In this document: piece after piece, positions 18,341 through 26,511 of the stretch
How the letters are laid out: the number at the start of each line of letters is the position of its first letter
Numbering within the stretch: position 1 is the first letter of the stretch
Assembly: GCF_039543525.1 (NCBI RefSeq)
Contig: NZ_BAABJX010000062.1
Coordinates: 62,001-126,000 of the forward strand
Direction: 5' to 3'
Length of the DNA: 64,000 nucleotides
From: Algivirga pacifica
GTDB lineage: Bacteria > Bacteroidota > Bacteroidia > Cytophagales > Flammeovirgaceae
Position numbers and translations under genes: made by a program
The notes under the pieces: generated by a model
Seen by the model: the letters and a program-made list of their open reading frames with translations, nothing else
Database searches by the model: none
Told to the model about the DNA's origin: nothing

Positions 18341-18589
18341 ATGCTACTTGCAATTTTGCTTGAAGTAATCGGCTCTCTTAGCCAATTTGGTGCGGCACTA
18401 GGTGCTGGTCTTGCTGTAATCGGTGCTGGTATCGGTATTGGTAAAATCGGTGGAAACGCTGTAGAATCTATGGCTCGTCAACCAGAGTTCGCATCAAACC
18501 TTCAGACTGCGATGATTATCGCTTCAGCTCTTATCGAGGGTGTTGCGCTTTTCGCAGTAGTAGTTTGTTTGTTGATCGGTCTTGCTTAA
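18341..18589 (+). CDS. atpE: ATP synthase F0 subunit c
   Basis: The 82-residue hairpin protein forms the rotating ring. It has two glycine-rich transmembrane helices joined by the conserved polar loop ARQP (45-48). The ion-binding carboxylate is Glu66 (ALIEGVAL). It is followed by Gly instead of Ser/Thr, and there is no Gln at the helix 1 position typical of sodium rings, which points to proton coupling. A strong hairpin lies directly after the stop codon. Confidence 0.96.
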   Translation: MLLAILLEVIGSLSQFGAALGAGLAVIGAGIGIGKIGGNAVESMARQPEFASNLQTAMIIASALIEGVALFAVVVCLLIGLA

Positions 18590-18606
18590 GATCTTTTGAC
18601 AAAGCT

Positions 18607-18644
18607 GATATCTGTCCTACAGGGGTTGCCTGGGGACAGATATC
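18607..18644 (+). promoter_or_regulatory. 11-bp perfect hairpin between atpE and atpF
   Basis: GATATCTGTCC pairs perfectly with GGACAGATATC over a 16-base loop, 17 bases after the atpE stop codon and without a T run. It probably protects or processes the 3' end of the atpB-atpE part of the message, allowing more c subunit to be made than the downstream subunits. Confidence 0.6.
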
Positions 18645-18660
18645 CTACTGAGACCCTTTT

Positions 18661-18738
18661 AATGAAAAATGAAGAATTAGTAATGAAGAATAAAGGAGGA
18701 AACTCTATTCTTAATTATTCATTCTTAATTCTTAATTA
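18661..18738. repeat. Heptad array, inverted pair (AATGAAG/CTTAATT units)
   Basis: The left half holds 7-base units of the AATGAAA/AATGAAG type, and the right half TTCTTAA/TTATTCA units, so the halves are roughly complementary. It lies between atpE and atpF inside the operon. Confidence 0.75.
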
Positions 18739-18795
18739 AAAATACGTCTTGGTTTATGAATGAGAATTATATTGATTTTATAAATAATAGATAAA

Positions 18796-19275
18796 ATGAG
18801 CATTATTACTCCAGGTATCGGTCTTATTTTTTGGACTACACTGTTCTTCCTGATTGTATTGTTCGTGTTGGCTAAGAAGGTTTTTCCTGCAATCTCAACA
18901 GCGTTGAAAGATCGTGAGGACTCTATCACTAAAGCTTTGTCTCAAGCAGAAGAGGCAAAGAAAGAAGTGGCGAACCTGAAAGCAGATATCGAAACTGCGA
19001 AGAAGGAAGCGAGAGCCGAGCGTGAAGAAATCTTGAAAGATGCGCAAGCACAAGGCAAGAAGATGATCGCAGAGGCACAGGAAGCTGCCAAAGTTGAGGC
19101 TGATCGTATGATCGAAGAAGCTAGAAATGCGATTGAAGCAGACAAGAGAGCGGCGATGGCTGAGATTAAAGGTCAAGTAGCGGAGCTTTCTCTGGAAATT
19201 GCTGAAAAAGTTGTTCGTCAGAGCTTGAAAGCTGATGACGCTCAAAAGCAACTTGTAAAAGAGCTTTTGGCATAA
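18796..19275 (+). CDS. atpF: ATP synthase F0 subunit b
   Basis: The 159-residue peripheral-stalk subunit has one N-terminal transmembrane helix (about 8-27) and a long charged alpha-helical coiled coil rich in Ala, Glu and Lys (about 35-150) that dimerises and reaches the delta subunit. Gene order and length fit the family. Confidence 0.96.
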   Translation: MSIITPGIGLIFWTTLFFLIVLFVLAKKVFPAISTALKDREDSITKALSQAEEAKKEVANLKADIETAKKEARAEREEILKDAQAQGKKMIAEAQEAAKVEADRMIEEARNAIEADKRAAMAEIKGQVAELSLEIAEKVVRQSLKADDAQKQLVKELLA

Positions 19276-19314
19276 GCCTTAGCTTATTCCCTTAATCGCA
19301 TAAATCGTAAGAAA

Positions 19315-19857
19315 ATGAGTGCACAATCAAGAGTAGCCGTCAGATATGCTGATGCATTGATGTCTATTGCGAAAGAGCAAAATACGCTGGACGCAATCCG
19401 TGATAACATGGAGGACATTCATGATACGATATCTGGAAGCCGAGAGCTAAAGACACTTTTGAAAAGCCCGATTGTTCCTTCCGAGAAAAAACAAAACATC
19501 CTTGACGCACTATTCGCTGAAAAGGTGAATCCGGTAGTTAAAAACTTGCTTGCGCTTCTGTGTGATAAAGATAGAACAGAAGTATTGGATGCTATTGCTG
19601 TCTCATACATTGAGAAATATCGCAATCTGAATGGTATCCAGAAAGCAATTGTAGTGACTGCAATTGAACTCGACGAAGAAATGAGAGCGGACTTTGTCAA
19701 CAAGGTGAAAGAGATCTCTGGTAAAGACAAAGTAGAATTGACTTCATTAGTCGATAGCTCTATCATTGGAGGATACATTTTGACGGTAGACGATCGCGAG
19801 ATCGATGCCTCAATTTCTTCTAAGTTTAGAGCGTTAAGACGTGAACTAGTGGCTTAA
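19315..19857 (+). CDS. atpH: ATP synthase F1 subunit delta
   Basis: The 180-residue subunit joins F1 to the peripheral stalk. It has the N-terminal six-helix bundle (VAVRYADALMSIAKEQ) and the C-terminal signature (SSIIGGYILTVDDREIDASI) of the OSCP/delta family. It lies 39 bases after atpF and 69 bases before atpA. Confidence 0.96.
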   Translation: MSAQSRVAVRYADALMSIAKEQNTLDAIRDNMEDIHDTISGSRELKTLLKSPIVPSEKKQNILDALFAEKVNPVVKNLLALLCDKDRTEVLDAIAVSYIEKYRNLNGIQKAIVVTAIELDEEMRADFVNKVKEISGKDKVELTSLVDSSIIGGYILTVDDREIDASISSKFRALRRELVA

Positions 19858-19926
19858 GCCCTTTGCGTTTTAATTAGATAAAGAATTATCCTTTTTTAGA
19901 AATATAATCACTAAAATAAATTAACA

Positions 19927-21507
19927 ATGGCTCAAGTAAGACCGGACGAGGTGTCTGCAATTCTTAGAGAGCAACTGACAAACTTCCAGAGTCAAGCTGA
20001 GCTTGCGGAAGTGGGTACCGTACTACAAGTTGGTGACGGCGTTGCTCGTATCTACGGGCTAACGAATGCTCAGTCAGGTGAGCTTTTGGAGTTCGAAACA
20101 GGGGCAGTAGGTATGGTATTGAACCTTGAAGAGGACAACGTAGGTGCCGTAATCATGGGTTCTTCCGTAGAAGTTAAGGAAGGCGACACAGTAAAAAGAA
20201 CTAACAAAATCGCATCCGTAAAGATCGGTGATGGCGTTTTTGGTCGTGTACTTAACGCGCTTGGCGAACCAATCGATGGCAAAGGCGAAATCGCTGGGGA
20301 AACATATGAAATGCCAATGGAGCGTAAAGCACCAGGTGTATTGTTCCGTCAGCCTGTAAACGAGCCGATGCAAACGGGTATCAAGTCTATTGACTCTATG
20401 GTACCAATTGGAAGAGGACAGCGTGAGTTGATCATTGGTGACCGTCAGACAGGTAAGACTGCTGTAGCCATCGATACGATCATCAACCAAAAAGAGTTCT
20501 ACGACAAGGGAGAACCAGTATACTGTATCTATGTAGCAGTTGGTCAAAAAGCTTCTACTGTTGCCAACGTAGTAGCTGCTTTGGATAAAGCAGGTGCGAT
20601 GGATTACACAGTAGTTGTAGCAGGTAATGCTTCTGACCCTGCACCAAACCAGTACTTTGCGCCATTTACGGGTGCAGCAATTGGTGAGTTTATCCGTGAC
20701 ACTGGACGTCCTGCACTAGTAGTGTATGATGATTTGTCTAAGCAAGCGGTTGCTTACCGTGAGGTCTCTTTGCTTCTTAGACGTCCACCAGGACGTGAGG
20801 CTTACCCAGGTGACGTATTCTACTTGCACTCTCGTCTATTGGAGCGTGCAGCGAAGATCAACTCATCGGATGAGATCGCTAAAGATATGAATGACCTTCC
20901 TGAGTCTATCAAGCACTTGGTAAAAGGTGGTGGTTCTTTGACTGCCCTTCCAATCATTGAGACACAGGCATCTGACGTATCGGCTTATATCCCGACTAAC
21001 GTAATTTCGATTACAGATGGTCAGATCTTCTTGGAGACTAACCTATTCAATTCAGGTATTCGTCCAGCGATCAACGTAGGTATCTCTGTATCTCGTGTAG
21101 GAGGTTCTGCACAGACGAAACCTATGAAAAAGGTATCTGGTACATTAAAGCTTGACTTGGCGCAGTTCCGTGAATTGGAGGCGTTTGCTAAGTTTGGTTC
21201 TGATCTTGATGCGGCAACGAAGTTGACGATCGATCGTGGTCAGAAAAACCAGGAGATCTTGAAGCAGGGACAGTACTCTCCATTCTCAGTAGAGAAGCAA
21301 ACAGCAATCATCTGGGCGGGTACTAACGGTATCCTTGATCCAGTGCCTTTGGAAAGAGTAAAAGAATTTGAGGCGGAATACCTTCAGGTTCTTGCTTCTA
21401 AAGAAGCTGATACGATGAGTGCAATCGCTGCTGGTAAGTGGTCTGATGACATCATCGCAGTACTTAGAAAAGTAGGAGAAGAAGTAGCGAAAAACTACGC
21501 TTCATAA
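19927..21507 (+). CDS. atpA: ATP synthase F1 subunit alpha
   Basis: The 526-residue non-catalytic nucleotide-binding subunit has an N-terminal beta-barrel (about 25-95), the P-loop GDRQTGKT (171-178), the alpha/beta signature region (PALVVYDDLSKQAVAYREVS and the arginine finger segment near SVSRVGGSAQ), and the C-terminal helical domain. Codon use is more biased than in the surrounding accessory genes, as expected for a highly expressed gene. Confidence 0.98.
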   Translation: MAQVRPDEVSAILREQLTNFQSQAELAEVGTVLQVGDGVARIYGLTNAQSGELLEFETGAVGMVLNLEEDNVGAVIMGSSVEVKEGDTVKRTNKIASVKIGDGVFGRVLNALGEPIDGKGEIAGETYEMPMERKAPGVLFRQPVNEPMQTGIKSIDSMVPIGRGQRELIIGDRQTGKTAVAIDTIINQKEFYDKGEPVYCIYVAVGQKASTVANVVAALDKAGAMDYTVVVAGNASDPAPNQYFAPFTGAAIGEFIRDTGRPALVVYDDLSKQAVAYREVSLLLRRPPGREAYPGDVFYLHSRLLERAAKINSSDEIAKDMNDLPESIKHLVKGGGSLTALPIIETQASDVSAYIPTNVISITDGQIFLETNLFNSGIRPAINVGISVSRVGGSAQTKPMKKVSGTLKLDLAQFRELEAFAKFGSDLDAATKLTIDRGQKNQEILKQGQYSPFSVEKQTAIIWAGTNGILDPVPLERVKEFEAEYLQVLASKEADTMSAIAAGKWSDDIIAVLRKVGEEVAKNYAS

Positions 21508-21571
21508 ATAATATTGGTAGTGAGTAGTCTGTTAGGGATTGCTCACTACGTTTTTAAATTTATATAGAAAA

Positions 21572-22459
21572 ATGGCTGCTCTTAACGAAGTAAAGGAAAG
21601 AATCGGTTCTGTGACATCCACGCAGCAGATTACCAAAGCTATGAAAATGGTGGCGGCATCTAAATTGCGTAAGGCACAGGATAAAATTACGCAGATGCGT
21701 CCTTACTCTGAAAAGCTGTTTTCTATTCTTGGGAACGTTACTGCCGCTTTGAAAGAAGAGGCAAACAACCCTTATGCGCAAGGGCGTGACGAGATCAAGA
21801 ATGTATTGATCGTAGTAGTTACTTCTGACAGAGGTCTTTGTGGCGCTTTTAATGCCAACATTATTAAGGCGACAAGACAACTGGTTGAAGAGAAGTACGC
21901 TGGCAAGAATGTTACTTTGTTGACTTTAGGAAACAAAGGAAACGAATTCTTTGCGAAGAGAGATTACAATGTAATTTCTGATTACGCTGAAATCTTCCAT
22001 GACCTGTCTTTTGAGCAGGCTCGCAAAGTAGCGGAATACGCTATGGCGGAATTCCTTAACGGTACTTACGACGCTGTAGATATCGTTTACAATGAGTTTG
22101 TAAATGTAGTGACACAGGTTGTACATGCTGATCGTTTCTTGCCTGTAGCAGCAGATGCTGACGAATCAAAAGAAAACGCACAGGAAATGGAGGTGGACTA
22201 CATCTTCGAGCCGAATAAGGAAGATATTTTGAAAGAGCTTATTCCTAAGTCTTTGAAGATCTCTTTCTATACAAAATTGTTGGATTCTAACGCAGCGGAG
22301 CAAGGTGCTCGTATGTCTTCTATGGATAAGGCAACGGACAACGCCGGTGAGTTGATCAAGCAATTGACATTGATGTATAACCGTTCAAGACAGGCGGCAA
22401 TTACAACAGAGATCCTAGAGATTGTGGGTGGTGCAGAAGCATTGGCACAAGGCTCTTAA
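21572..22459 (+). CDS. atpG: ATP synthase F1 subunit gamma
   Basis: The 295-residue central rotor shaft has the conserved N-terminal helix (LNEVKERIGSVTSTQQITKAM) and C-terminal helix (MYNRSRQAAITTEILEIVGGAEA). The start is taken as the ATG at 21572; the frame opens earlier at 21539 but only with a TTG and non-conserved residues. The operon ends here at a terminator: the beta and epsilon genes (atpD, atpC) are not downstream and must lie elsewhere, a split known in Bacteroidota. Confidence 0.97.
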   Translation: MAALNEVKERIGSVTSTQQITKAMKMVAASKLRKAQDKITQMRPYSEKLFSILGNVTAALKEEANNPYAQGRDEIKNVLIVVVTSDRGLCGAFNANIIKATRQLVEEKYAGKNVTLLTLGNKGNEFFAKRDYNVISDYAEIFHDLSFEQARKVAEYAMAEFLNGTYDAVDIVYNEFVNVVTQVVHADRFLPVAADADESKENAQEMEVDYIFEPNKEDILKELIPKSLKISFYTKLLDSNAAEQGARMSSMDKATDNAGELIKQLTLMYNRSRQAAITTEILEIVGGAEALAQGS

Positions 22460-22487
22460 TAAATTTTTAATTTTCAATTAAAAATTT
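22457..22487. repeat. AT-rich heptad repeat starting at the atpG stop codon
   Basis: TAAATTTTTAATTTTCAATT plus AAAAATTTT starts at the stop codon region of atpG and is self-complementary. It matches the AATTAAA-type 7-base units seen at 22752-22787 and 24909-24960. Confidence 0.6.
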
Positions 22488-22492
22488 TATAT

Positions 22493-22527
22493 AACCTCAG
22501 TGTTTTTCAAAACGCTGAGGTTTTTTT
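22493..22527 (+). terminator. Terminator of the ATP synthase operon
   Basis: AACCTCAG pairs with CTGAGGTT and the stem continues through GTTTT/AAAAC around a very short loop. A run of seven T follows. It ends the atpB-atpG transcript. Confidence 0.88.
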
Positions 22528-22528
22528 G

Positions 22529-22574
22529 TTCATGGTGTTTAGTTGAGCTTCGCTCGTTCATGTTGTTTAGTTGA
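22529..22574. repeat. Class B mini-hairpin repeat, single copy
   Basis: The element reads TTCATGGTGTTTAGTTGAGC then TTCGCTCGTTCATGTTGTTT. It is the same module as at 9140 and 59065, here in only one orientation, directly after a terminator. Confidence 0.8.
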
Positions 22575-22606
22575 AGGATAAAGGAATTAATCTAATAATA
22601 GATATT

Positions 22607-22640
22607 TTCCTTCCTCCTTCCTCCTTCCTCCTTCCTCCAT
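22607..22640. repeat. Heptad array (CTTCCTC units)
   Basis: Four near-perfect copies of the 7-base unit CTTCCTC (22607-22640). A short complementary stretch, GAAGGATAAAGGAA, lies about 30 bases before it, so the two form another inverted pair. Confidence 0.75.
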
Positions 22641-22670
22641 TAGTATCCTTATTTCTACCCTTTAATCGCT

Positions 22671-22701
22671 CCTTCTATAGTTAATGTATAGAAGGTTTTT
22701 T
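22671..22701 (+). terminator. Second terminator in the atpG-caspase gap
   Basis: CCTTCTATA pairs with TATAGAAGG over a seven-base loop, followed by six T. No gene lies between it and the atpG terminator, so it either backs up that terminator or ends an unseen short transcript. Confidence 0.7.
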
Positions 22702-22751
22702 ATTTTATATAGATGACCTTTCCCAAAGGATCACCTTTTTTCAAACTCAAT

Positions 22752-22787
22752 TGAAAATTAATAACTGAAAATTAAAAATTAACAACC
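22752..22787. repeat. Heptad array (TGAAAAT/TAAAAAT units) before the caspase gene
   Basis: Units TGAAAAT, TAATAAC, TGAAAAT, TAAAAAT and TAACAAC run up to the start codon at 22789. This array touches a start codon rather than a stop codon. Confidence 0.7.
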
Positions 22788-22788
22788 C

Positions 22789-24918
22789 ATGAAACACCTA
22801 CTGCTGTCTACTTTACTCACGCTACTTTCTACGCTATATCTTGCCGCTCAGGGGGAAGTGATTAATGTACCTACAGGTTATCAGGCCCAACAGATTGAGT
22901 TCAGCCAAGATGGAGAGCAAATTGCGGTATCGCACGAGTATCATATTACCATGTGGTATGCTGGTAGTTTGGGGAAGTATGCACAGATCGATACGGAATT
23001 TCATAGGGTCACAGCGTTTAGCTATTCTAATACGGGGAAAGAAGTCATTTATTCAGGTACTAAGAGTCCGATATTAAGTAAATTGAGAAGGAAAATACCC
23101 TTGTTTAAACAGGCCGCTAGACATGAAATCATTGTAAGAGATATCAAATCGTTGGAGAAGAAGATATCCTTAAAAGGACATGAGAATACGATAACAGCCT
23201 TGGATTCCAATATGGGAGGAGCGATCCTTGTTAGCGGTAGCAAAGATGGGGCAGTTAAAGTGTGGGATTATATAAAGGGGGAAGAGTTAGCTTCTTATAA
23301 TGACCATAAAAAAGGAGTGTTAAATGTAGTGGTAAGTAAGAGTGACTCTACAGTGGCTTCCTCAGGAAAAGATGGTTGGGTGGTCTTGCGTAATCTTCGT
23401 ACAGGGGAACTGAGAGCTAAACGTAAGTTTGATGTATGGATAAGGGCACTGCGTTTTAGTCCTGATGGTAAACTATTTGCTTTTGCAGGGGATGATGGAG
23501 AGGTGAGAGTAGTTAAAGACCTAGGTGATTCCCTGACTTGTGTTACGTTGAAGGGAGGGAAGCATAGAGGCTGGATTTATGATCTTTCATTTAGCCCCGA
23601 TAACCGCTATTTGGCTTCTTGTGGACGGGACCAACAATTCATTATTTGGGATATGGAAACACTCTCGTTTAAGAGTAGTAACTATGTGAGGGGAGGAGGG
23701 ACCATTGTATCTATAGAGTTTGGTCCTAAGGGGGAGTATTTGGCATCAGCTTCTTTTTTAAATGATCAGATGCAATTATGGAACATTAGAAACTTAGATG
23801 TACAACCCCCGATAAGATATAGGGATAAAAGTGATAAGACACCTCCAATGATCTTGATTACAGCTCCTGTTGTGAGAGGGAATAAGATCTTGGTCGGTAA
23901 TGATGAAGTCTTAGTCAAAGGGAATGTAGTGGATGAGTTTGGGGTCAACAGTGTTTTTGTTAATGGGGTAAAGACGAACCTTAGTGAGGAAAATACCTTT
24001 AGTGCATTAGTAAAACTGACGATGGGAGAAAACCCTATACTGGTAAAGGCTTTGGATGTGAATGGGAATGAGTCGGAGAAAGAGATCACCTTAGTGAGAA
24101 GAGAAGATGAGGAACTGAAAGCAGTCGATAAGCAAGGGGAATCTTATTTGTTTCTGATAGGAGTAGATGAGTATACCGAATTTCCTAAACTATTTAATGC
24201 AGTATATGATGCCAAAGCAATTCGAGAGGTTATGACCTCTAAATATCAGTTTACGGCGGAAAATACACTTACCCTATACAATGAGCAAGCGACCAAAGAG
24301 AATATACTAGATTCTTTGAAATCATTGATCAGCCGCATGAACTGGAATGATGAGTTACTTATTTATTACTCAGGACACGGGATTTTTGATAACGTAATCA
24401 ACGAAGGTTACTGGATACCCATCGACGGAAAGGCTAAAAAAGAATCTACTTATTTGTCAAATACTACTTTACTTCGGATGGTAGAGCAGATGAAAGCCAA
24501 GCATGTTTTTGTAGTGGCCGATGCCTGTTTTGCCGGTGCCATTTTTAGAGATATTCAAAGAGATAATAGGTATGAAGATGTGATTACCCGTTTTCGATCC
24601 CGATGGGGCTTGACCTCAGGGATGTTGGAGCCGGTCTCTGATGGAGTCGTGGGCGCACATAGTCCTTTTAATCAGACCATCCTTGATTTCTTCGAAAAAA
24701 ATCAATACAAGAAAGTTCCTGTATCTGACTTAGTACAATATGTCAAGAAGAATGTGGTAGAGCGTAGTGAGCAAGTACCTCGAGGAAGTGCATTAAAGAA
24801 TGTAGGGGACGAAGGAGGAGAAATGATTTTTCGCAAAAGAGGAGCTGCAGAAGATCGTCCAGAACAGAAGGTAGAAGGAACAGAGCAATCCACAGAGGAA
24901 ACAGAGGATGAAAAATGA
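22789..24918 (+). CDS. Exported WD40-repeat protein with C-terminal caspase (C14) domain
   Basis: The 709-residue protein has a signal peptide (cleavage after LYLAAQ or nearby), about six or seven WD40 repeats (about 25-345, with FSPDGKLFAFAGDDGEVRV and CGRDQQFIIWD), an Ig-like or Big-type linker (about 360-440) and a C14 caspase/metacaspase-like domain (about 450-660). The dyad is intact: His530 in YYSGHG and Cys580 in ADACFAG. The tail is Glu-rich and low-complexity. C14 enzymes of this type usually cut after Arg or Lys. The signal peptide places it in the periplasm or outside, unlike cytoplasmic defence caspases. Its role is unknown. The next gene is 112 bases away. Confidence 0.88.
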   Translation: MKHLLLSTLLTLLSTLYLAAQGEVINVPTGYQAQQIEFSQDGEQIAVSHEYHITMWYAGSLGKYAQIDTEFHRVTAFSYSNTGKEVIYSGTKSPILSKLRRKIPLFKQAARHEIIVRDIKSLEKKISLKGHENTITALDSNMGGAILVSGSKDGAVKVWDYIKGEELASYNDHKKGVLNVVVSKSDSTVASSGKDGWVVLRNLRTGELRAKRKFDVWIRALRFSPDGKLFAFAGDDGEVRVVKDLGDSLTCVTLKGGKHRGWIYDLSFSPDNRYLASCGRDQQFIIWDMETLSFKSSNYVRGGGTIVSIEFGPKGEYLASASFLNDQMQLWNIRNLDVQPPIRYRDKSDKTPPMILITAPVVRGNKILVGNDEVLVKGNVVDEFGVNSVFVNGVKTNLSEENTFSALVKLTMGENPILVKALDVNGNESEKEITLVRREDEELKAVDKQGESYLFLIGVDEYTEFPKLFNAVYDAKAIREVMTSKYQFTAENTLTLYNEQATKENILDSLKSLISRMNWNDELLIYYSGHGIFDNVINEGYWIPIDGKAKKESTYLSNTTLLRMVEQMKAKHVFVVADACFAGAIFRDIQRDNRYEDVITRFRSRWGLTSGMLEPVSDGVVGAHSPFNQTILDFFEKNQYKKVPVSDLVQYVKKNVVERSEQVPRGSALKNVGDEGGEMIFRKRGAAEDRPEQKVEGTEQSTEETEDEK

Positions 24919-24960
24919 AAAATTATCAATTAAAAATTTCTCATACTTCATTAATAATTA
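24909..24960. repeat. Heptad array overlapping the caspase stop codon
   Basis: ATGAAAAATGAAAAATTATC and following AATTAAA units start inside the last codons of the caspase gene and include its TGA stop at 24916-24918. Confidence 0.65.
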
Positions 24961-24969
24961 TTTTTAGCC

Positions 24970-25030
24970 TTCTCAACCTGCGGCGCAAGCTGCCTCAATA
25001 AGTGACGAAAGCCACCTCAACTACTCAACG
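24970..25030. repeat. Class B fragment before the MBL-fold gene
   Basis: CTCAAC and CCTCAA spacers surround short hairpins such as CTGCGGCGCAAGCTGCCTC, and a final CTCAACG touches the start codon at 25031. This matches the CTCAAC-spaced half of the array at 58050-58240. Confidence 0.6.
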
Positions 25031-25795
25031 ATGAAAGTAACTTTTTTAGGGACAGGCACCTCCCAAGGAGTGCCGATTATTACTTGTAGCTGCGAGGTTT
25101 GTACCTCGGTTGATTATCGGGACAAACGCCTTAGAACCTCGATTCATATAGAAACGGATGATCATCAAAGTATTGTGATTGATACGGGTCCAGATTTTAG
25201 GCAGCAAATGTTGCAGGCTCATATCAAGCAACTAGATGCCGTAGTGTTTACACATCCACACAAAGATCATACGGCAGGTTTGGATGATATCCGAGCTTTT
25301 TATTTTGCACAAGGCATGCAACCCATGCCCGTATATTGTAATCAATTAGTAGAAAAGCAATTGAGAAGTGAGTTCAATTATTTTTTTGAAGAACATAAGT
25401 ATCCGGGAGTGCCATCGGTAGATTTACATGAGATTCAGGCAAACCAACCCTTCAAGATAGGAGAAACCCTTTTTCAACCTATTGAAGTGATTCATGGTAA
25501 AATGCCTGTGCTGGGATTTAGAATCAATGATTTTACCTATATCACAGATGCCAACTATATTGCTCCAGAACAAAAGGAAAAAATAAAGGGAAGTAAAGTG
25601 TTGGTCTTAAATGCCCTTAGACATGAACCCCATTATTCTCACTTCACCTTAAAAGAAGCACTGGGTATTATTGAAGAGGTACAGCCGGAAAAAGCATACC
25701 TGACTCATATCAGTCATGGATTGGGTTTGCATAAGGAGGTTTCACAAATGCTTCCCGAAAATGTATACCTGGCTTATGATGGCTTAAAGATTTAA
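25031..25795 (+). CDS. MBL-fold metallo-hydrolase, PhnP-like
   Basis: The 254-residue enzyme has the metallo-beta-lactamase fold with the metal motif HPHKDH (about 76-81), Asp in YITDANY, and a C-terminal His in HISHGLG. An N-terminal Cys pair (CSCEVC) follows LGTGTSQGVP, the layout of PhnP/phosphoribosyl cyclic phosphodiesterase-like proteins, where cysteines bind a structural zinc. No phn genes are nearby, so it is better called a general phosphodiesterase of unknown substrate. It follows the caspase gene but the gap holds repeats, so co-transcription is not certain. Confidence 0.88.
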   Translation: MKVTFLGTGTSQGVPIITCSCEVCTSVDYRDKRLRTSIHIETDDHQSIVIDTGPDFRQQMLQAHIKQLDAVVFTHPHKDHTAGLDDIRAFYFAQGMQPMPVYCNQLVEKQLRSEFNYFFEEHKYPGVPSVDLHEIQANQPFKIGETLFQPIEVIHGKMPVLGFRINDFTYITDANYIAPEQKEKIKGSKVLVLNALRHEPHYSHFTLKEALGIIEEVQPEKAYLTHISHGLGLHKEVSQMLPENVYLAYDGLKI

Positions 25796-25880
25796 AGTAA
25801 AAGGTAAAAGGTAAAAAGTAAGAGGTATAAGGTAATAGGTGAACTCCTGTTACCTTATACCTCTTACCTTTTACCTTTAA
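25794..25880. repeat. Heptad array, inverted pair (AAGGTAA / TTACCTT units) at a stop codon
   Basis: Starting at the TAA stop of the MBL gene, AAGGTAA-type units run for about 45 bases and are followed, after AACTCCTG, by their complement TTACCTTATACCTCTTACCT and onward. The pair can fold into one hairpin of about 35 pairs. It may act as a terminator-like 3' end. Confidence 0.85.
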
Positions 25881-26143
25881 AGATGTTAACTGAGTTTGTT
25901 TTGTAATATTTTTTTTAATTCAGGTAGGCTGTTTTTGTAAAGAGGTATTTTCGTCTTGTCGTTTTGTGATTTTATTTCTGTTTGATATTTTATTTTGATT
26001 AGATGTTTTGATTCGTAATAACATTGTGAAAAATAAAATATTGCAATCATTTATGTGTTTTAGGTAATCTTGTGTGCGTTCAATTTATTAAAATTCATAT
26101 GTTAATATTAACTTATATTAACAAGTGTAATATGTTAATGGTA

Positions 26144-26173
26144 TTGAATTAAGAATTATTATGATTATGTTTG
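26144..26173 (+). promoter_or_regulatory. Promoter of the first SusC/SusD operon
   Basis: TTG (26144-26146) and TATGTTTG (26166-26173) are spaced by 19 bases and fit the Bacteroidota consensus. The resulting leader would be about 330 bases long. The rest of the 716-base gap is AT-rich with no gene. Confidence 0.6.
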
Positions 26174-26346
26174 TAATACAGAAGCAAAGAAAAATTTTCA
26201 TTCTCTGCTTTGCTACGAAACAATAGACTTTACTAACAATCAGCTAGCATACATCTCTTTTCTATTATTTTATCTCAAAAAAACTTCTTTGTGAGCTGTT
26301 TGTCTTTCTTTTTTGAATAAAGGAAAAACAACGTTGTCGGTGCGTA

Positions 26347-26373
26347 AGCAGGAAGCTCCTGAGGGAGACTGCT
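26347..26373 (+). promoter_or_regulatory. Two-step hairpin in the susC1 leader
   Basis: AGCAG pairs with CTGCT, and inside it CTCC pairs with GGAG around a TGAG loop. The surrounding leader is AT-rich, so this GC-rich fold stands out. The two other SusC leaders (31569-31606 and 37704-37736) also carry one GC-rich hairpin each. Confidence 0.5.
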
Positions 26374-26511
26374 AGCGATTTTAAGGTAATGTTCTACGAA
26401 GATAAATGGAGGTAATTAGGACGTTTTTGATCTTGTTCAACCAGTAACATCTATAGACGCAACTGATACTATCTCGTTTTTTTGTAAACCAATTCAATTA
26501 TTAAATTTCTT

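Noticed and set aside
22789..25795. Caspase gene plus MBL-fold gene as a defence island
   Set aside because: The caspase protein has a signal peptide, the MBL protein is a common housekeeping-type hydrolase, and no nuclease, sensor or mobile genes are nearby.
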